From Candidatus Bathyarchaeota archaeon (GTDB taxonomy: Archaea; Thermoproteota; Bathyarchaeia; Bathyarchaeales; Bathycorpusculaceae), in the NCBI GenBank assembly GCA_026014465.1, contig JAOZID010000004.1, positions 248,001 through 312,000 of the forward strand: a stretch of 64,000 nucleotides of DNA, in the 5' to 3' direction. Made by a program: the position numbers and the translations under genes. This document shows positions 16,835 through 25,794 of this stretch, in pieces. Every line of letters starts with the position of its first letter. The stretch's first letter is position 1. The notes below the pieces were generated by a model. It saw only the letters and a list, made by a program, of their open reading frames with translations, was not told where the DNA came from and made no database searches.

Positions 16835-17640
16835 TTATGTATCTTTGCTTTTACGAATACATTTATAACCGGAATCAATAGAAATTAAAGTGGTTAGTAT
16901 GCTACCAATGATCAATAGAACAAAGTGAATATAGTCTAGCCAAACAGACCAAGGGATGCTGTTCTCTGGTGGTAAGAAGAGTTCTGGTTGTACTAATTTG
17001 TTCGGGTAAATATCGCTTGGATATAAAAAGAATGGCGATAAGACTGGTTTGTTGCTCGGGTTTACATATACTCTATCATCAGTGATGGCAATAAAGTCGT
17101 TTCCGTTATTGAAAAACCCTGTGACGTCCAGTTCGTTTTGTTCCATGAAATAAATCTGAATAAGTGGCTTTTTGTCTCTTCCTACAACTTCAAACGCAAA
17201 GTTATTAAAATTTACGTCATATGTTTTTAGAATTGTTTCTGTAGCACCTACCCAAACATTATCCCAAATATGCCCAACTTGTTCACTATTGCTATCCGTA
17301 ACATTGGCAGAGATTAAAAGTGATTATCCTCAATTTTGACAATAACTGGAATTTCTTCCCCATTAACTGATATGAGGCAACCTACTTCGATGCCGTTGAC
17401 AATCTTTTCAGGAGAAACATGGCTGGTGGCACCATTTTTGCCAAAATGAAGAATGAACTCTTTTGTCATATTGATTAGATATGGATTAGTGTCACCTTGA
17501 AGTGCGTCTACCCTATCTTGTCTTTCGTTGTGTTCTATTTGTTGTTGTGCTTGTATAATCGAAGGCATTAACGCTGAAGCGAAGGCAAGCAGAGCAAGCC
17601 CAAGAAGAATTAGAGTTATTCTTACACGAAACCTCTTTGA
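16835..17640 (-). pseudogene. Frameshifted gene for a secreted/membrane protein
   Basis: Two minus-strand frames belong together. The upstream part (17314-~17640) has a signal-like stretch ITLILLGLALLAFASAL, then a soluble domain ending VIVKIEDNHF-stop. One frame over, the sequence continues SANVTDSNSEQVGHIWDNVW and runs to 16835, ending in a membrane helix (FVLLIIGSILTTLISI) and a basic tail. The break is at CACTTTTAA near 17310-17320. No ATG/GTG/TTG precedes the signal segment in frame, so the start is also lost. Either a decayed gene or assembly errors. No family recognised. Confidence 0.5.
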
Positions 17641-17946
17641 TACTATATTTGTCCCCCTGTAACTCAGCCTATATTTTCAGGTGAATATTATTTGAACTAT
17701 GCTTATCCTTTTTGGTTCTTCTTACTTTTTGTATTAGTGTTATACCCTTTGTTTTTTATCTCCTGTTTGTATGGCTTGCGCTTTTTGTAAGTGTTTTTCC
17801 ATTCTATTACTTTGTGTTACAACCCTTGAAAGCCAAATCATCCGAACACTTTAGCCTAAAATAATCTTCCTGACCCGCGTCAGAGCTGATTTGGGTTAAT
17901 GTAAATAAGGGATATTTTTCATAGTTTGGGTCTACGGTGATGGTGT
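17641..17946. other. Intergenic stretch without recognised gene
   Basis: About 300 A+T-rich bases between the decayed membrane-protein gene and the coiled-coil gene. Only T-rich runs typical of archaeal terminators or promoters were seen. Confidence 0.4.
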
Positions 17947-19179
17947 TTGTCTGGAGTTAGTCTTTCTGTTTCGGAGTTGTCGGCGTGGCTTGAGCGTGAG
18001 ACGGGTTCGGTTTTGTCTTCTGTGCAGGGTCAGGCTCAAAGGCATCTGGAGGAGACTGTTGATGCGTTGCAGAATCTTGCGGAAGCAAGTAAAAAGCTTT
18101 CTGAGAACAGCCAAAAAGAAATTGACAAGCAGAATATGAAGCTTTTTAACCGTGCCCGTGCCCTAAACAAGCTCTCTGCCCTTTTCATGGACCGCATCCG
18201 CAAACTCAAAACCCCAGACCCAATCTCGTATGACACCCTAAACAGCTTCGCCCAAGAAACCACCAAAGCCCTGCACGTAACCGAAATCGACATCCGCAAC
18301 TGGTTCCCCAAAATCAGCCCGTTTTTCATAATGGACAGGCGCAAATTCCTCCCAGTGTTTGAGAAAACCAAGTTTACTGTTAATGACCTAAACGAGTTTT
18401 TGGTCAAGGAGTACTCGAAAACGAAGACTTTGGAGCAGACTTATGCTTTGGTGGGTGAGTTGGTGGAGCTTGAAGCGCAGTTTTCGGAAGCTGAAAAAGC
18501 CCGCAACGACCTGCGTGATGAACGCCTTGGCGTAGAAGAGGAAATGCAGAGTCTGCAGCAGCAGCGTTCTGAACTTGAAACTACTGATGTGCTTGCGAAA
18601 CTGCGGCAAATTGACGTGGAACAGCAAGCGTTAGGCGAAAAAGCAAAACATGCCACGCGTCACTTCCAAAAACCCTTCCTCAAAATGCAGGCTCTCTCCA
18701 GTTCAGGCTTAACTCCTGGCGAAAACCAAAAACTCGCCCAGTACATAGATGAGCCGTTTGAAGCGTTGGCAACCGAGGAGCCAGGCTGCGGCATCTTAAA
18801 AGAGATTTTGGAGAAGCTTCTGGGGCTTTTAGCTCAAGATAAACTAAAACTCAAGTCTGACAAGCACCGCAAAGCCAAACAAGACGCCGAAAGAATCCTT
18901 AAACACGACTCACTCTCTGCACTGCAAACCCAATGCGCCCAAGTAGCCGCCAAAAAACAGCAACTCCTAACCTCACAAGAAATGCAAAAAGCCAAACAAA
19001 CCCTAGCAGTCATCGAAGAACAAACCGACAAACTCAACGGCAGACAAGCAAATCTCGAAGCGGACGAAACAGTCAAAGAAACCGCCCGCAACGACCTGCT
19101 AGACCGCCTAAAAAACCACAAAACCACCATAGAACAAAACATACAAAGCTTCCTAAACAAACAAGTACACATAACATAG
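17947..19179 (+). CDS. Long coiled-coil protein of unknown function
   Basis: 410 residues from a TTG. No enzymatic motif was found. Helical heptad-rich stretches cover residues ~25-75, ~170-235 and ~290-400, with a basic globular segment between (IRNWFPKISPFFIMDRRKFLP). No signal peptide or membrane helix. It is followed 25 bases later by a PPP-type phosphatase and may be a structural or regulatory partner of it. The gene pair resembles nothing specific to me. Confidence 0.6.
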   Translation: MSGVSLSVSELSAWLERETGSVLSSVQGQAQRHLEETVDALQNLAEASKKLSENSQKEIDKQNMKLFNRARALNKLSALFMDRIRKLKTPDPISYDTLNSFAQETTKALHVTEIDIRNWFPKISPFFIMDRRKFLPVFEKTKFTVNDLNEFLVKEYSKTKTLEQTYALVGELVELEAQFSEAEKARNDLRDERLGVEEEMQSLQQQRSELETTDVLAKLRQIDVEQQALGEKAKHATRHFQKPFLKMQALSSSGLTPGENQKLAQYIDEPFEALATEEPGCGILKEILEKLLGLLAQDKLKLKSDKHRKAKQDAERILKHDSLSALQTQCAQVAAKKQQLLTSQEMQKAKQTLAVIEEQTDKLNGRQANLEADETVKETARNDLLDRLKNHKTTIEQNIQSFLNKQVHIT

Positions 19180-19204
19180 CCCTGTTTGGGAAGGCGGTGT
19201 TGCT

Positions 19205-20107
19205 TTGCCCTTTGAGTTTTCTGCTGTACTTGAAGAATCAAAAAGCATCCAGGCAGACGAGTTTTTGCAGCTCACTAAAAACGCCGCCAAAGTAATTTGC
19301 CAAAACCAAAACGGCAAGCTCGCCTGCATCGAACCTTCAGGAGCCGCCGTCGTAATCGGCGATTTGCACGGAGACATCAAAAGCCTGCAAACCATATTCG
19401 AAAAAAGCCAGTTCGCAAACCGCCTAAACCACAACAAAGCAACACTTGTTTTTTTGGGTGACTACGGCGACCGCGGCGCAAAATCCGTCGAACTCTACTA
19501 CCTCCTGATGCGCTTGAAGCTATCATATCCAGAGCAGGTTATTTTGCTTAGGGGAAACCACGAAGCTCCCGCGGATTTGATGGCGTCGCCCCATGATTTG
19601 CCTTATTATTTCCAGCGCAAATTCAAGCAGGACGGGGGCAAGGTGTATGAGGCTACCCGCGGGCTTTTTGGCTGTTTGTGCAATGCTGCTTACGTGCAAG
19701 GGCGTTATTTGATGGTTCACGGAGGCTTACCTAAGAACCTGCAGACCCTGCAAACGCTCTCGCAAGCCGACCAGACCCACCCCGCCAAAGCAGTGCTGGA
19801 AGAGCTTTTGTGGAGCGACCCCGCCGAAAACCTCCACGGCACCCAGCCCTCGCCGCGCGGTGCAGGAAACCTCTTTGGATCAGACGTAACCCGCCAAGTC
19901 CTCATGCAGCTCAACGTGAAAATCCTAATACGCGGACACGAATCCCCCAACGAAGGCTACAAAATCAGCCACAACAACCAAGTCCTCACGCTGTTCTCGC
20001 GCAAAGGTCCCCCGTACTTTAACAGCAAAGCCGCATACTTGGATGTACCCTTAACCGAGAGGTTTGCAAGTGCCCGTGAGCTTTTGCCTTTTATTCACCA
20101 GTTTTAG
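19205..20107 (+). CDS. PPP-family serine/threonine protein phosphatase
   Basis: 300 residues from a TTG preceded by a G-rich ribosome-binding region. The full PPP metal-binding set is visible: GDLHGD (residue ~57), GDYGDRG (~88), RGNHE (~117), then MVHGG (~175) and IRGHE (~240). These enzymes remove phosphate from Ser/Thr using two metal ions. The spacing matches archaeal PP1/PP2A-like phosphatases. The upstream coiled-coil gene is probably in the same transcript. Confidence 0.9.
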   Translation: MPFEFSAVLEESKSIQADEFLQLTKNAAKVICQNQNGKLACIEPSGAAVVIGDLHGDIKSLQTIFEKSQFANRLNHNKATLVFLGDYGDRGAKSVELYYLLMRLKLSYPEQVILLRGNHEAPADLMASPHDLPYYFQRKFKQDGGKVYEATRGLFGCLCNAAYVQGRYLMVHGGLPKNLQTLQTLSQADQTHPAKAVLEELLWSDPAENLHGTQPSPRGAGNLFGSDVTRQVLMQLNVKILIRGHESPNEGYKISHNNQVLTLFSRKGPPYFNSKAAYLDVPLTERFASARELLPFIHQF

Positions 20108-20181
20108 CGGTCTTTGCCGCGTAAGCTTTAAGAGCATAGTGTCGCTGCATTTTTGCAGATGTATTTCAAGGAAGAGTTTGT

Positions 20182-21078
20182 GTGACGGTTGGTATAGTTA
20201 CTCGAAACTTGGAGGGCTGGAGCAGCACTCAACTCCGCGAAGCCCTAACTAGGCGTGGGGTTCCTTATGCGTGTTTTACTTTTCCTATGATAACGGCGCA
20301 GATTGGCGGCAAGCCTTTCTTTTCGGTTTCAGATGATGCTGACTTGCAGGATATGGATTTGCTCCATGACTTAGATGCCCTGCTTATTCGCCCCATCGGA
20401 CGCGGCAGCCTTGAGGAACTCGTGTTTCGCATGGACATGCTCTACAAGATGGAACGCGAAGGCTTCTACATACTAAACCCCGCCGAATCCATCGAACACT
20501 GCGCCGACAAATACGACATCATAGCGGTCCTTGCCGACAGCAGCGTACCCGTCCCTCGCACGTTCGCAACTGAAAACCCCTTAAAAGCCGCCGAAGCCTT
20601 CAAGCAGCTAGGCAACGACGTAATCCTAAAACCCATCTTTGGCAGCCGCGGAGTAGGCATAACCCGCATCAACGACCCCGAAGTCGCCCTCACCATCTTC
20701 AAAGCCATCAGCTTCCACCACGGCGTCATCTACCTGCAAGAATTCGTCCCCCACGGCAACTCCGACATCCGAGCCTTTGTCATAGGAGACCAAGTAGTAG
20801 CCTCCATGAAACGCGAAGCCGCCGACTGGAAAACCAACTACAGCCAAGGCGCAAGACCCGAACCCACCACCCTAAGCCCCGACCTTGAAGAACTCGCCGT
20901 CAAAGCCTCCAAAGCCGTAGGATGCAAAATCTCAGGCGTCGACATCATGGTAGGACCCAACGGACCAAAAATCTGCGACGTCAACAGCCAACCCGGATGG
21001 AAAGGACTCCAACTCGTCACCCAAGTCAACATCGCAGACGAAATCATCAACTACCTACTCTGTGAACTCAAAAAATAA
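20182..21078 (+). CDS. RimK-like ATP-grasp ligase (possible MptN/glutamate ligase)
   Basis: 298 residues from a GTG. The ATP-grasp features are NDVILKPIFGSRGVGI (residues ~150-165), YLQEFVPHGNSDIRAFVIGD and CDVNSQPGW with the metal-binding end. The RimK subfamily adds amino acids, usually glutamate, to coenzymes or proteins. Since the organism uses H4MPT, MptN (tetrahydromethanopterin glutamate ligase) or CofF are reasonable candidates; LysX-like is another. This cannot be decided from motifs alone. Confidence 0.78.
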   Translation: MTVGIVTRNLEGWSSTQLREALTRRGVPYACFTFPMITAQIGGKPFFSVSDDADLQDMDLLHDLDALLIRPIGRGSLEELVFRMDMLYKMEREGFYILNPAESIEHCADKYDIIAVLADSSVPVPRTFATENPLKAAEAFKQLGNDVILKPIFGSRGVGITRINDPEVALTIFKAISFHHGVIYLQEFVPHGNSDIRAFVIGDQVVASMKREAADWKTNYSQGARPEPTTLSPDLEELAVKASKAVGCKISGVDIMVGPNGPKICDVNSQPGWKGLQLVTQVNIADEIINYLLCELKK

Positions 21079-21083
21079 CGTGC

Positions 21084-22097
21084 CTATGCCGTTTGCTTTT
21101 GTTTTAGCAGCAGCATGGTGTAGGGGTCATCTGCGGTTTTTGGGAACGGGGCAAGCTGGTTATTTTTTGTTAGCGTGCGTGTTGTTGGGTTTTGGGTGAA
21201 TTTGCCTATGAACTGCGCTTGTAGCCCGTTTTGGGTTAGGATGTTTTGGGTCTTTTCTTTGGCTTTGGGGTTAACTGCTGCTATGATGGTTCCCGTGGAG
21301 GACATCGAGAGCAGTTGCGTATCTGAAAGCCCAAAATACCCCTGCAGCGTTTGAGCCTGCGGGCACAACGGAATTTTCTCCCAACAAACCTCAAAACCCA
21401 CATTGGAGGCATCTGCTAACTCGTTAAGCGCCGTAACCAAGCCGCCTTCCGTTGCGTCATGCATCGCCCGAACAACCCCGCCCTGAGCAAGCGCCAACGC
21501 CTCCCCAACACAGCTCTGCCACCTAACCAGCCCCTTTAACGCCTCTACCTGCGGTGCATCCCAAACCTTCTTTGCCAACTCTCTACATGTCAAAGCGAAA
21601 TTTACTGCGGTTTCCAGTCCAATTGGCTTAGTGCACAAAATATAATCGCCGGGTTCTGCGTTGTTTGGCGTAACCAACCCCTCAGGCGCGACCGTTCCGT
21701 ATACTGTGCAGACTCCAATGACTTCTGAGAGGCTATCGTACATGCCTGTGTGACCCCGAACAATGGCTATGTCTAATTCGTCTGCGGCGCGGCAGGTCTG
21801 CTGCATTATCTGCTCAAAAATTGTGGGGTCGGTTGGGCGTGGACCCATCAGGGTTATGGTGCAGAATTCTGGTTTTGCTCCAAACAGCGACACGTCTGAG
21901 GCTGCATAGTTTACCAGTAGGTACCCGAAGTGTTCTGGGGGTACGCCTGTGCAGGGGTCGGTTGCAACTGCGACGTACTTGTCTGCTAAGCAGTGTACGC
22001 CTGCGTCGTAACCTACTTGTGGCGCAACCACCACTCGGGGGTCTTTTTTTATGCAGCCAAGGAGTTTTTGGAGCTGCGTGGTGGATAGTTTTCCCAT
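21084..22097 (-). CDS. PurM/AIR-synthase-fold protein in a TPP-riboswitch operon
   Basis: 337 residues. PurM-superfamily features: a Gly-Tyr-Asp turn (PQVGYDAGVH), VATDPCTGVP, RGHTG and HDATEGGLVTALNELAD, the last as in HypE and AIR synthase. The superfamily includes ThiL (thiamine-phosphate kinase), HypE, SelD and PurM. It lies 12 bases after a ThiT-like gene whose leader is a TPP riboswitch, so a thiamine-related kinase role is attractive. The N-terminus does not look like standard ThiL, so this is only inference. Confidence 0.65.
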   Translation of the reverse strand: MGKLSTTQLQKLLGCIKKDPRVVVAPQVGYDAGVHCLADKYVAVATDPCTGVPPEHFGYLLVNYAASDVSLFGAKPEFCTITLMGPRPTDPTIFEQIMQQTCRAADELDIAIVRGHTGMYDSLSEVIGVCTVYGTVAPEGLVTPNNAEPGDYILCTKPIGLETAVNFALTCRELAKKVWDAPQVEALKGLVRWQSCVGEALALAQGGVVRAMHDATEGGLVTALNELADASNVGFEVCWEKIPLCPQAQTLQGYFGLSDTQLLSMSSTGTIIAAVNPKAKEKTQNILTQNGLQAQFIGKFTQNPTTRTLTKNNQLAPFPKTADDPYTMLLLKQKQTA

Positions 22098-22109
22098 AGT
22101 TGTCTCCTG

Positions 22110-22691
22110 TTAGACGCGGTAATCCAGTGTTCCTCTTTTAACTAGAACGATTAGGAGTACGGCGCTGATTATAAATTCCCCTGCAAGGAAACTGCCGTTG
22201 TAGACTGCGGGCCAAAGCCACCTGCCAAACTCTGGGAAATCGTACACGTAGTACCAGACAAACACGCCCACAAAATAGTGCACCAAAAACCGCAAGAAAA
22301 CGGCTATGGCGGCTCCTGCAACTGCGAATGGGACGGTTTTGCGGTGGAATATGCCTGTTAATCCCAACAGACAAAACGCTACGGGGTACTCCAGAATTGC
22401 TTGCACGGGGGTTGCGATAGCGTATGCGGCGCCAAACGTTAACACGTCAATAAATAGTGCCAATGCGCCAAAAACCACACCTGCAATCAAGCCGACTTTT
22501 ATGCCCCGCCGTAGTGATAGCCACATAACAGGCACCATGCTGCCCACGGTCACGGCTCCGCCATACGGCCACGGAATACGAACCGCATACAAAACCGCCG
22601 CCAAAGCAGAAAAAACAACAATTTCAGCAAGAATTCTCGTTGGAAATACAGTTACATTCTGAGGTTTAGACTCAACATTTACTTTGTTCAC
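22110..22691 (-). CDS. thiT: ThiT-like ECF thiamine transporter S component
   Basis: 193 residues from a GTG with six hydrophobic helices. VTVGSMVPVMWLSLRRGIKVGLIAGVVFG and LEYPVAFCLLGLTG, plus the aromatic FVWYYVYDFPEFGRWLW near residue 145, fit ThiT, which binds thiamine with aromatic side chains. The TPP riboswitch directly upstream supports this strongly. Its GGAGG, 11 bases before the GTG, lies in the 3' arm of the riboswitch, so TPP would hide the ribosome-binding site. Confidence 0.85.
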   Translation of the reverse strand: MNKVNVESKPQNVTVFPTRILAEIVVFSALAAVLYAVRIPWPYGGAVTVGSMVPVMWLSLRRGIKVGLIAGVVFGALALFIDVLTFGAAYAIATPVQAILEYPVAFCLLGLTGIFHRKTVPFAVAGAAIAVFLRFLVHYFVGVFVWYYVYDFPEFGRWLWPAVYNGSFLAGEFIISAVLLIVLVKRGTLDYRV

Positions 22692-22697
22692 TATTTG

Positions 22698-22783
22698 TTC
22701 CCTCCGCCAGTATTACCTGGGTCAGGTTCCTTGGGTCGACAACAAGTAGTTGCCCTCTCAGCCAGGTCAGATCCTAGCTCCCC
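22698..22783 (-). promoter_or_regulatory. TPP riboswitch (THI box)
   Basis: On the minus strand the leader reads GGGGAGCTAGGATCTGACCT, then GGCTGAGAGGGC, a spacer, GACCCAAGGAACCTGACC, CAGGTAATACTGGCGGAGGG and AAC. The CUGAGA, GAACCUGA and UAAUACUGGCGGAGGGAA blocks are the conserved core of the thiamine pyrophosphate riboswitch in the right order. It ends directly at the thiT ribosome-binding site, indicating translational control. Confidence 0.93.
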
Positions 22784-23076
22784 ATTGAATAACCTAAAAC
22801 AAAAACTGGGTATCAAAGCTTTTAGGTTTATCGGTGTGCTTATTGTGTTGGTGTTTGGGTTCTTTTTCTTTTGGGGCGGATTTTTTGTTTTGTGGTGTGT
22901 TTTTGTGGGCATGTTTTAATTGTCAATTGTGTTGTTTTGGTTGTATTTTTGTTAAACAAACCAGCAGTAAAACTTAAGAATGAAACATTTAGTGATGCTA
23001 ATTGCGTCTCGAAGCTTTGAATTGGATGGTAACTGTTCAAAGCCAAGCTGAGATAAAATAAAAAAGGAGATAAAAA

Positions 23077-25725
23077 ATGTCTAAATCTAAATATTTGGTT
23101 TTTTCAGCAACACTTCTTTTGTTGTTGAGTTCGAGCCTAGGTGCCTTCTCTTTGTCGACTGCACACGCCACCACTGATGTGCCTGACTCAACCATTGAAG
23201 ATATGCTTGCAAACTTGGGCGCTGAAGCAAACACGACCAAATCGGTTCTTGAATTGAAGGGTTTATCCCTTTTGGAAACTGTTGTTGCTCTTGACCTGAC
23301 AAAGTATGCCATTGCTTCAGAGAAATGCGTTGATGATTCTTACCTTAATGTTGTTCCACAACAAAACGTGCGTTACATGCTTACTGGTGATGGAAGCACG
23401 CTGGATATACTTTGCACCTTTGCAAATGATGACTTGCAGGTGATGCATGTTCTTGAAAGCAAGGGAACACAAAGCCTGACCGCTTCGTCAAACAGCGAAC
23501 TTGAAATGGCTAAGACTTTTCTAAATAACTACCAAACCTACACTGAAGACTCGTTCTATAACGAACTTGGGTCAATGCTTGATAATCTAGGTGCTGAAAA
23601 TGCTCCTGTAACTTCTGGAAACATAAAACTTGAAGTAAACACCGATGAAGACTCAAATACCTTCCGTTGGACCTACACATCTAACGGCGCTGAAGCCCCA
23701 TCCAAATGCGTAGCCCTAAGCTACAAGAACGGCTTCCTAAACTATTTCCTAGACAATTGGGCTCTCTACAAAATAGGCAGTGACAGCATTAACCTCTCTG
23801 AAGAAGAAGCCATAGACATCGCATTGGATAATGCTAAGGCATTTTCTTGGCAGACTGATTCTGGCGATAGCATCTATGAAGTCAAGGACTTCAATGTTAC
23901 AAACGCGATGGTCTGGGATACACTCTTTTGCAGCAACCTTTACGCGGATAAAGCACGAAGCGATGACCCTCTGATGCTTTACCCCGTGAGGCATGTTTGG
24001 GTTAGTTTGGACAAATTCTATCCAGGCAATGTTTATGGTATAGAAGTTTTTGTCTGGGCTGATACTAAAGAAATCTGTCAAATCCAAGAACGTTTTTCAA
24101 CCCTTGACCCTCCAGCTGACCAGGTTGTAACAATCGAAGACCTCTCGAGTGCTTCATCAGACCTTACCCTCGCTGTTGGCGATGCTCAGTCAAATTCGAT
24201 GGCAATTGCGTGGATAGTTTTCCCTGTTCTTCTCGCCGTAATGGTTGGTGTGACTCCTCTTTGGTTTGGTAAGAAGGCTTCGCCAAAACGTACCCTTGGT
24301 AGTGCTTTGATTCTTCTGTTGATAACTCCGATGCTGATGCTTCCAATCGCGGTTGTTAGTGCTGAACCAACTCGACGCGCTACTGTTTGGGGTTCTGAAA
24401 GTACTGGTTTGTCTGGTCGAAAAACCGCCGCTGAAATTTCACGGCAACAATCCGTTTCGCAGCACATCAGCGAGTACTTTGCCAACGACGGCTACTCCGC
24501 TAACAACTATCAGGGAAGCAGCTCAATTAAGAGCCAGATTCTGTACCAGATCTCAAATAACGAGGCAAATTATGACCGTGTAGCTGTAGTTGATTTTGAC
24601 CACGGCGTTGGCAGGGTTGACTACGATGAAGCTCATGGAGAATTCCATTACATGATTGAAGACAACGTTGGCATGACTAACTGGGATAATCCTGATTTTG
24701 ACCATCTGGTATTTGACATGGACATACACAACGCAACAGACGGCAACACTTTCTTTGCGTTCATCAACACTTGCATGTCTGGGCGATTCGTTGATACCGA
24801 AGTAGTGCCAACCTACCCTGCTGGGCAAGGATTCAACGACAATGGCTCTGCTGTTAGTCTGCCTTTTGCTTGGACTCATAAACTTGTAAACTGGAAAGGC
24901 TTTGGCAACTTTACTACCGCAGACCACATGAGCATGTTTGGCTACGCTGACCCCGACAACGGAGACTACTGTTACATAGGGTTCCCATTTGGTTCTGCCG
25001 CTTTAGACCAGTACATTGAAGACGGTTGCCCAAAATACTGGGAATGGGTGGAAGACTTCTTTTGGCATGCGCTGTCTTTTGACATGACAATTAACCAAGC
25101 TTTAGACGAAGCTTCACTGGAGAACTTTAGCGAGGACTTTGGCGACACTGCCCTCTACAACAGCTTCACCGCAGTCTGGCCCATATACCGTTATAACGCA
25201 ACTTCCAATCAGTGGGAATGGCAAGACGATACGGGTCCAAACAGCACCATGGCTGTCTACGGAAACGGTAACATACACTTGTACGAGTACTTTGTGCATT
25301 ACCCCTACGTTAGCTCTGGAACATATGGTTCTGGGTTAGTTAGCAATCCTAACGGCTTCACAGGTGCTCAACCCAACAGCGACTACACCCTTCTACGGGC
25401 ACTAAACGTAAACGACCAAGCAGTGGTAATTGGCAGCATGGGTTACACAGGCGCCAACGAAGCACATGGACACATCTGGGCGTATGGCTACTCCTCCACA
25501 TACACCAGCCGCCTACGCGTATACGCTTCTTACTACAGCGGATCTGGATGGCAACTAGTTGCCGACAATATACTCGTAAGCCCCGGCGGCGCCCGCTGGA
25601 TTGACTGTGGAACCTACGCAACCGATTTCCGATACATCTCATTAGTGGTCTACCGCCAAAGCGCAGGTGACTACATCAATAACCTCTACATCGACTCCAT
25701 TGTCGTCCTCCCGCCAATACCCTAA
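23077..25725 (+). CDS. Large surface protein with caspase/gingipain-like (clan CD) motif
   Basis: 882 residues with a strong AAAAAGGAG site. A signal peptide covers residues 1-32 (TLLLLLSSSLGAFSL...AHA). Residues ~33-365 form a soluble region of unknown fold, two membrane helices lie at ~370-393 and ~405-428, and a second signal-like junction (VVSAEPTRR) follows. In the second half VAVVDFDHGVG (His509) and FAFINTCMSGRF (Cys566) match the His-Gly and Cys dyad of clan CD cysteine peptidases. A beta-rich C-terminal domain ends the chain. Catalysis is a prediction; no peptidase was confirmed. Confidence 0.6.
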   Translation: MSKSKYLVFSATLLLLLSSSLGAFSLSTAHATTDVPDSTIEDMLANLGAEANTTKSVLELKGLSLLETVVALDLTKYAIASEKCVDDSYLNVVPQQNVRYMLTGDGSTLDILCTFANDDLQVMHVLESKGTQSLTASSNSELEMAKTFLNNYQTYTEDSFYNELGSMLDNLGAENAPVTSGNIKLEVNTDEDSNTFRWTYTSNGAEAPSKCVALSYKNGFLNYFLDNWALYKIGSDSINLSEEEAIDIALDNAKAFSWQTDSGDSIYEVKDFNVTNAMVWDTLFCSNLYADKARSDDPLMLYPVRHVWVSLDKFYPGNVYGIEVFVWADTKEICQIQERFSTLDPPADQVVTIEDLSSASSDLTLAVGDAQSNSMAIAWIVFPVLLAVMVGVTPLWFGKKASPKRTLGSALILLLITPMLMLPIAVVSAEPTRRATVWGSESTGLSGRKTAAEISRQQSVSQHISEYFANDGYSANNYQGSSSIKSQILYQISNNEANYDRVAVVDFDHGVGRVDYDEAHGEFHYMIEDNVGMTNWDNPDFDHLVFDMDIHNATDGNTFFAFINTCMSGRFVDTEVVPTYPAGQGFNDNGSAVSLPFAWTHKLVNWKGFGNFTTADHMSMFGYADPDNGDYCYIGFPFGSAALDQYIEDGCPKYWEWVEDFFWHALSFDMTINQALDEASLENFSEDFGDTALYNSFTAVWPIYRYNATSNQWEWQDDTGPNSTMAVYGNGNIHLYEYFVHYPYVSSGTYGSGLVSNPNGFTGAQPNSDYTLLRALNVNDQAVVIGSMGYTGANEAHGHIWAYGYSSTYTSRLRVYASYYSGSGWQLVADNILVSPGGARWIDCGTYATDFRYISLVVYRQSAGDYINNLYIDSIVVLPPIP

Positions 25726-25794
25726 GCAACCAACAAAAACCCTCAACAACCTCTCCCTTTTTTCTATCTCTCTAAAAACTTTCTCTGAGCTATC

